From contig CAYHKW010000043.1 of assembly GCA_964357385.1 (NCBI GenBank), positions 1 to 9,080 on the forward strand: DNA of 9,080 nt, in the 5' to 3' direction. The notes beneath the pieces are model-generated. The model ran no database searches, was not told the origin of the DNA, and saw only the letters and a list, made by a program, of their open reading frames with translations. The position numbers and the translations under genes are program-made. Source of the stretch: JAHFJA01 sp964357385 (GTDB lineage: Bacteria > Patescibacteriota > Patescibacteriia > JACQRZ01). This document shows positions 4,520 to 9,080 of this stretch, one piece after another (within the stretch, counting starts at the first letter, position 1; every line of letters begins with the position of its first letter).

Positions 4520-5394
4520 CCACTCACCAGTCGGTGATGCCACAAGAAGTGATTGAGTACTTGCGTGTTCATTCAAATGGAGAGTATGTCGATTGCACGC
4601 TCGGAGGAGCGGGGCATACGGCAATGATTTTGGAACGCAACGGTCCCAAAGGGAGAGTCTTGGGGATCGACGCGAATCCGGACGCGCTTTCACAAGCGGC
4701 AACCCATCTCAAGCAATATGGGAAGCGGCTCGTGCTGGCGCAGGGCAATTTTAGGGATGTTGTTCATTTGGCTACCAGGCATGGGTTTAGCCAAGTGGAC
4801 GGCATTCTCTATGATTTGGGTCTTTCGATGGATCTGCTGAAACGCAGTGGTCGAGGATTCTCATTTCAGGTGGATGAACCGCTTGATATGCGTCTTGATC
4901 CGGAACAAGATCTGACAGCTGGAGTGATCCTGAACAGCTGCAAGGAACAAGAGATTGCGGATGCGATCTATCAGTACGGGGAGGAGCGAGCGTCTCGGCG
5001 CATCGCAAACGCTATCGTGCTGGCACGGCGAAAAAAACGGTTTGAAACCACGTTTGATCTTGTCAGCGTGATCGAATCGGTTCTTTCTCGTCATGGCAAG
5101 GCACATCCTGCAACCAAGACCTTCCAAGCATTGCGCATGGTGGTCAATGATGAGTTGGGGGTTCTGAAACGGACACTGGAAGATATTCCACAACTCTTGC
5201 ATAGCGGCAGTCGTGTCGTCGTCCTTACCTTTCATTCCCTTGAAGATCGCATTGTAAAAAATGTGTTCAGGGATTGGGGCAAGGAAAAACGAGCAATGGT
5301 CCTGACCAAAAAAGTGGTTGTTCCGACGCGTCAGGAAGTACTCAAAAACTCTCCTTCTCGAAGTGCAAAACTGCGTGCAATCGAGTGGCTCTAG
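4516..5394 (+). CDS. rsmH: 16S rRNA (cytosine1402-N4)-methyltransferase RsmH (MraW)
   Basis: RsmH uses SAM to methylate N4 of C1402 in the 16S rRNA decoding centre. The 292-aa protein shows the SAM-binding motif YVDCTLGGAGHT near residue 30, VLGIDANPDAL, the DLGLS...RGFSF region followed by PLDMRLDP, IYQYGEERASRRIA, HPATKTFQALRMVVNDEL and LTFHSLEDRIVKN, ending with SAKLRAIEWL. The ATG at 4516 overlaps the mraZ stop by 4 bases, and the protein then starts MTTHQSVMP as in relatives. An in-frame start at 4444 would add 24 unrelated residues inside mraZ and was not used. The usual DLGVSS motif reads DLGLSM, a mild divergence. rsmH next to mraZ is the standard dcw arrangement. Confidence 0.96.
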   Translation: MTTHQSVMPQEVIEYLRVHSNGEYVDCTLGGAGHTAMILERNGPKGRVLGIDANPDALSQAATHLKQYGKRLVLAQGNFRDVVHLATRHGFSQVDGILYDLGLSMDLLKRSGRGFSFQVDEPLDMRLDPEQDLTAGVILNSCKEQEIADAIYQYGEERASRRIANAIVLARRKKRFETTFDLVSVIESVLSRHGKAHPATKTFQALRMVVNDELGVLKRTLEDIPQLLHSGSRVVVLTFHSLEDRIVKNVFRDWGKEKRAMVLTKKVVVPTRQEVLKNSPSRSAKLRAIEWL

Positions 5395-5430
5395 AGCAGT
5401 TATAAAATTCAAATACTAAATACCCATGCC

Positions 5431-5790
5431 ATGTCCAATTCGTTTTATAAAATAAAAGCACGCCAAATCACTTCTTCTTTGGTTCAATTGCGAAAAGCGA
5501 ATATTTCACGTGAAAAATTAACGCGTCTTAATGCGATTCTTCTTTTGACAAGCGTCGCCCTCGGGGTAGTGTACCTCGTGCAGGTGAATGGTTTGTCGAC
5601 GAAGGGGTATCGTATAAAGGAACTTCAGCGAAACGTGGAAAAACTCCAGGCAGATAACGAAAAATTACAGCTTCACGCCATCGAACGTCAATCTATGGCA
5701 AACGTACATCAGCGCATGGAAAGCATGAAGCTTGTTTCTACCGACAAACTCGACTTTATTTCAACTGACCAACCGGTCGCTGTTCGATAA
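5431..5790 (+). CDS. FtsL/DivIC-like cell division protein
   Basis: This 119-aa bitopic membrane protein has a basic cytoplasmic N-terminus (1-32), one transmembrane helix at about 33-52 (LNAILLLTSVALGVVYLV), and an extracytoplasmic coiled coil at about 58-99 with heptad-like hydrophobics (IKELQRNVEKLQADNEKLQL). A short tail follows (MKLVSTDKLDFIS), like the end of FtsL/FtsB-type proteins. Such proteins form the FtsQLB-type complex that activates the septal synthase FtsWI. The identity rests on topology and on its place between rsmH and the class B PBP, where ftsL sits in most bacteria; sequence similarity alone is too weak to separate FtsL from DivIC. There is no Shine-Dalgarno sequence. A TATAAA at 5401-5406 could be an internal -10, but no -35 was found. 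Confidence 0.8.
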   Translation: MSNSFYKIKARQITSSLVQLRKANISREKLTRLNAILLLTSVALGVVYLVQVNGLSTKGYRIKELQRNVEKLQADNEKLQLHAIERQSMANVHQRMESMKLVSTDKLDFISTDQPVAVR

Positions 5791-5851
5791 TATTGATCAT
5801 TTAGTGTCCGGCATGGTATTCTACTCTGTTATTCACTGACACTTTTTTCGC

Positions 5852-7702
5852 ATGCCTGACGAACCTACAAATGCAGAAAAGCCAAAGAAAAAGAAGCTTT
5901 CTTTTGATCGCTTGAGTGTACTCAAAGCGTTTGTTGTTGTGCTTGCATGTCTGCTGGGGTTGCGATTGTTTAATTTGCAAGTCTTGAGCTATACCGAGTA
6001 CAAAGCGTTGGCGGACGGCGAACATGTTTTTTTTCAAAAATTGTTTCCTAAACGGGGCAACATCTATTTGCGCGAGAAAGGAAGCGAAGGGTCTGATCAG
6101 CCGTATCTTCTCAGTGTTGCAGGGGAGCGATTGTTTCCAGCGGTGACTGACCGGCAATATCAGATGCTGACCGCTAATCCTCGCATTATTTCCGACCCGG
6201 AAGGCATGGCGAATAGCCTTGCTTCGATTTTACAAATGGAACCCAATGAGCTCAAGGATAAGCTTTCACGATCAGATGTGCCGTACATGATTTTGAAAAA
6301 GAAACTTACGGACGAGCAAATGGATCAAATTAAGGCATTGAACTTTGTGGGGCTGTATTTTAGTGAGGAAACCTATCGTTTTTATCCTGAAAAGGAACTA
6401 GGGGGGCAGATATTTGGGTATGTGAGCAATGCTGACAAGAATAAGGGGCGATATGGTCTTGAAGGCTACTACAATGATATTTTGAAAGGCCGCGAAGGAT
6501 CGTTGAAATTTGAAACCGATGTGGTTGGCGCACTTATTCCTATTGGTGAAAAGCATGTAACGGAGGCGGTTGATGGCAGCAGTCTTGTGTTGACGATTGA
6601 TCGGGTAATTCAAACAACTGCCTGCACAAAGTTGAAGGCATGGGTTGCAAAACATGGTGCTGACGGAGGGAGTGTGGTGATTATGAACCCTCAAACGGGG
6701 GCAATTATTGCTATGTGCAGTACGCCGGATTTTGATCCTACTGAATACGGCAAAGTGCCACTCTCAACCTTGCCGAACCCCGCCATATTTACGCCGTACG
6801 AACCAGGATCTATTTTTAAGCCTTTAACGGTATCGATCGGGATTGATCTAGGGAAAATATCTCCCGATTCGACCTACAATGATACGGGTGAATTGGTGTT
6901 TGGAAAATATACGATTCGCAACTCTGACCGCAAGGCGCATGGCGTCCAGACGATGACTGATGTACTTGATAAGTCGCTTAACACCGGAACCGCGTTTATT
7001 GCAAAAACAGTAGGCTTGGAGGATTTTAGAAAATATATCAAATCATACGGGTTTGGCGCACCGACCGGTATTGAGCTTGATTCTGAGGTAGGCGGCAATA
7101 TTTCCTCGCTTGATGAAAAGCCTGAAATTTATCTTGCTACCGCTTCCTTTGGACAAGGTATTACCATGACCCCCTTACAGATCACCAGTGCGTTTGCTAC
7201 TATTGCCAACGGAGGAGTGATGATGCAACCCTATATCGTTGATGAAGTAATCAAACAGGACGGTACAAAGGTGCAGACAGAACCCAAAGAAGCATGTCGG
7301 GTGAAAAATAAGGAAGGGCAATGCAGCGGCAGGGTTATTTCCACACGAACTGCCGCCCTTACGGGTGGTATGATGGTTACGGTAGTTGAAAAAGGGCACG
7401 GAACACAAGCGGGAGTCAAACACTATTACGTTGCAGGAAAAACGGGAACTGCAGAAGTTCCTCGTAGTGATGGCAAGGGATATCAATCAGGCGTAACGAT
7501 TGGTTCGTTTGCTGGGTTTGCACCCGTGAACAATCCTCGATTTGCCATGCTTGTCAAAATCGATCACCCTCGCGATGTCATGTGGGCCGAAAGTTCCGCA
7601 GCTCCGCTATTTGGAGACCTTGCGAAGTTTTTGCTCACGTATTATGAAGTACCGTATGATTATACGGAAGATGTCCCGCCGATTCATCAAATCAACAAAT
7701 GA
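5852..7702 (+). CDS. ftsI: Class B penicillin-binding protein, FtsI/PBP2-type transpeptidase
   Basis: This protein cross-links peptidoglycan, probably at the septum with a SEDS partner (FtsW). The 616-aa chain has a Lys-rich cytoplasmic tail (10-15), a membrane anchor at about 24-42, and a dimerisation domain beginning at FPKRGNIYLRE. A transpeptidase domain carries all three active-site motifs: S320-I-F-K323 (nucleophile Ser320), S375-L-N377 and K530-T-G532. Other family landmarks are GLEGYYNDILKGREG, LTIDRVIQ, VVIMNPQTGAIIAM and ATASFGQGITMTPLQ. The length suits FtsI/PBP2. No PASTA domains are seen at the C-terminus. Its TGA stop overlaps the murF ATG by 4 bases. No Shine-Dalgarno sequence is present; TTTTTT lies just before the start. 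Assignment as the division-specific FtsI comes from its neighbours. Confidence 0.93.
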   Translation: MPDEPTNAEKPKKKKLSFDRLSVLKAFVVVLACLLGLRLFNLQVLSYTEYKALADGEHVFFQKLFPKRGNIYLREKGSEGSDQPYLLSVAGERLFPAVTDRQYQMLTANPRIISDPEGMANSLASILQMEPNELKDKLSRSDVPYMILKKKLTDEQMDQIKALNFVGLYFSEETYRFYPEKELGGQIFGYVSNADKNKGRYGLEGYYNDILKGREGSLKFETDVVGALIPIGEKHVTEAVDGSSLVLTIDRVIQTTACTKLKAWVAKHGADGGSVVIMNPQTGAIIAMCSTPDFDPTEYGKVPLSTLPNPAIFTPYEPGSIFKPLTVSIGIDLGKISPDSTYNDTGELVFGKYTIRNSDRKAHGVQTMTDVLDKSLNTGTAFIAKTVGLEDFRKYIKSYGFGAPTGIELDSEVGGNISSLDEKPEIYLATASFGQGITMTPLQITSAFATIANGGVMMQPYIVDEVIKQDGTKVQTEPKEACRVKNKEGQCSGRVISTRTAALTGGMMVTVVEKGHGTQAGVKHYYVAGKTGTAEVPRSDGKGYQSGVTIGSFAGFAPVNNPRFAMLVKIDHPRDVMWAESSAAPLFGDLAKFLLTYYEVPYDYTEDVPPIHQINK

Positions 7703-8991
7703 AGACCATTATCCAACAATTACTGTTTAATCTCAGCCGGGCAATACTACGCAAGTATAAGCCGGATATCATTGGTATTACCGGAAGCGTAGGAAAAACA
7801 ACGGCAAAAGAAGCGATTGCCGCCATACTCAAGACAAACTATCTTGTGCGTGCGGCATCAAAGAACTACAACAATGAAATTGGGTTACCCTTGGTGATCC
7901 TTGGCTCAACCAGCGCAGGTCGGTCTATTACAAAATGGATTGCCTTGTTGTGGAAAGGCACGGGTCTGCTATTTCATTATGCAAAAAATTATCCGTGGAT
8001 TCTTGTGCTTGAGATGGGCGCTGACAAGCCGGGTGATATCACCTATCTTATGGATATCGCTATGCCAAAAGTGTCGGTGATTACCGCCATTGCTCCTGCG
8101 CACCTCGAAGGATTTGGTACGTTAGAGCAGCTCATAAAAGAAAAAGGGACATTGATTCGAAAGCTTGTCGATAATCAAAGCTGGGCGATTTTGAATGCTG
8201 ATGATAAGAATGTGATGTCGTTAGTCGATACGACTAAAGCACGGGTGATGACCTTTGGCACCTCTCCTGGCGCTGACATGAAGATCGAACATGTTCATCA
8301 GCATAATTCCTTTGATCCGGATGATAAGCAGCTCATTGGCATGGTCGCAAAGCTGTCATACAAAGGACAGGATGTCGATGTTGATCTTCCCAATATTGTC
8401 GGTATTCAACATGTGTATGGTATTGCTGCGGCAGCGTGCGTAGGGGTTGTCTACGATATGAGCTTGCATGAAATTGCATCCGGATTGCGCGGATACCAAA
8501 GTCCTGCTGGTCGCATGAATGTATTGCCGGGTATAAAGCATACGCTGCTCATTGACGATACGTACAATTCTTCACCGCTGGCAGTAAAAGTAGCATTAGA
8601 AACACTAGCAGGATTCCAGGTTGTAAGCGGAAGCCGTAAGATTGCCGTTTTGGGTGATATGCTTGAGCTGGGAAGTTTTACCGAGCAAGCCCACAGGGAA
8701 GCAGGGGAGTTGGTGGCGGCTTTGGGAATCGATATGCTTTTCACCATCGGCTCTTCGGGTCGTATGCTCGCCGAGTCGGCAGTTGCGACAGGCGTTGACA
8801 CGGCATCGGTTTTGTGTTTTGATACGTCCGATGACGCACGAAAAACAGTACAGAATCTCATGAAAAAAGGAGATGTTCTCCTGATCAAAGGATCTCAAGG
8901 TATGAGAATGGAACGTATTGTAAAAGAGGTTATGGCCGAGCCGGAGAAGGCAAGTGAGTTATTGGTGCGACAAACGTCTGAATGGACGTAA
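7699..8991 (+). CDS. murF: UDP-MurNAc-tripeptide:D-Ala-D-Ala ligase MurF-like, lacking the N-terminal domain
   Basis: MurF adds D-Ala-D-Ala to UDP-MurNAc-tripeptide with ATP, the last cytoplasmic step of the peptidoglycan monomer. In this 430-aa protein the P-loop GITGSVGKTT is at 26-35. In E. coli MurF it follows about 100 residues, so the UDP-MurNAc-binding domain is missing and replaced by a short amphipathic leader. Present are NEIGLPL (59-65), LEMGAD (104-109), AHLEGFG (134-140), KEKGTL (147-152, the region of the carbamylated Lys in relatives), ILNADD (164-169), SPAGRM (268-273), IDDTYNSSP (285-293) and LGDMLELG (318-325). DDTYN and GDMxELG point to MurF over MurE. An extra segment at about 72-99 (ITKWIALLWKGTGLLFHYAK) is hydrophobic and may touch the membrane. 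The gene overlaps the PBP gene by 4 bases. Confidence 0.92.
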   Translation: MKTIIQQLLFNLSRAILRKYKPDIIGITGSVGKTTAKEAIAAILKTNYLVRAASKNYNNEIGLPLVILGSTSAGRSITKWIALLWKGTGLLFHYAKNYPWILVLEMGADKPGDITYLMDIAMPKVSVITAIAPAHLEGFGTLEQLIKEKGTLIRKLVDNQSWAILNADDKNVMSLVDTTKARVMTFGTSPGADMKIEHVHQHNSFDPDDKQLIGMVAKLSYKGQDVDVDLPNIVGIQHVYGIAAAACVGVVYDMSLHEIASGLRGYQSPAGRMNVLPGIKHTLLIDDTYNSSPLAVKVALETLAGFQVVSGSRKIAVLGDMLELGSFTEQAHREAGELVAALGIDMLFTIGSSGRMLAESAVATGVDTASVLCFDTSDDARKTVQNLMKKGDVLLIKGSQGMRMERIVKEVMAEPEKASELLVRQTSEWT

Positions 8992-8995
8992 TAAT

Positions 8996-9070
8996 GGTCC
9001 CATCGTCTAACGGTTAGGACGGGTCCCTCTCACGGACCAAATCGGGGTTCGATTCCCCGTGGGACTACCA
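8996..9070 (+). tRNA. tRNA-Glu (anticodon CUC), CCA encoded
   Basis: A full cloverleaf folds by eye. The acceptor stem pairs 8996-9002 with 9060-9066 (first pair G-U), and the D stem GTCT pairs with GGAC. The anticodon stem GGTCC/GGACC carries the loop CTCTCAC, with CTC at 9029-9031. The variable loop has 4 nt. The T stem CGGGG/CCCCG carries TTCGATT. Discriminator A9067 and a genomic CCA (9068-9070) follow. It begins 4 nt after the murF stop with no promoter of its own in view, so it may be processed from the dcw transcript. Confidence 0.96.
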
Positions 9071-9080
9071 AGAGAAACAT

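Noticed and set aside
5793..5822. Promoter TTGATC - 18 nt - TATTCT before the PBP gene
   Set aside because: Each element matches only four of six bases. It is too weak to separate from background and was not listed as a feature.
1..9080. Recoded UGA (Gly or Trp)
   Set aside because: UGA ends mraZ and the PBP gene at the expected family lengths, with 4-bp overlaps to the next genes, and no in-frame UGA breaks a conserved domain.

Overview
The window looks like chromosome from a member of the Patescibacteria (Candidate Phyla Radiation), probably a Parcubacteria-type lineage. This is inferred from gene style: a MurF without the usual N-terminal substrate-binding domain, a TsaB reduced to about 137 residues, an FtsL/DivIC-like gene between rsmH and the penicillin-binding protein, and core genes that almost all lack a Shine-Dalgarno sequence. 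UGA is used as a normal stop (mraZ, the PBP gene), so the recoded-UGA lineages (Gracilibacteria, Absconditabacteria) are unlikely. All genes lie on the + strand.

Layout. Bases 1-1026 hold the C-terminal part of a P-type cation ATPase that resembles the Mg2+ (P3B) class. A WecG/TagA/CpsF glycosyltransferase follows (1050-1835), then a striking near-perfect 21-bp hairpin (1844-1910), a compact tsaB (1932-2345) and msrA (2347-2895). A clear intrinsic terminator (2921-2955) separates these from two genes I do not recognise. One encodes a 159-aa soluble-looking protein (2978-3457). The other encodes an 87-aa two-helix membrane protein with cysteine clusters at both ends (3488-3751). This pair is A+T-rich, has strong ribosome binding sites unlike its neighbours, and ends at a second terminator (3807-3834). 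It reads like an inserted accessory cassette.

From about 3878 a division and cell-wall (dcw) operon begins. It has a perfect TATAAT -10 element, tandem AAAGTGG boxes that match known MraZ operators, and a leader of about 175 nt containing a possible 28-codon leader ORF that stops 2 nt before mraZ. The operon runs mraZ, rsmH (4-bp overlap), ftsL-like, ftsI-type PBP and murF (4-bp overlap). A tRNA-Glu(CUC) gene starts 4 nt after the murF stop and nearly closes the window.

The dcw genes work together. MraZ is the likely autoregulator and RsmH methylates 16S rRNA. The FtsL-like protein and the PBP form the core of a septal peptidoglycan synthase, and MurF completes the cytoplasmic peptidoglycan precursor. 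murE and mraY, which often accompany these genes, are absent here. The most novel-looking items are the unknown two-gene cassette, the mraZ leader with its nested regulatory elements, and the long hairpin before tsaB. I see no CRISPR array, transposase or phage gene.
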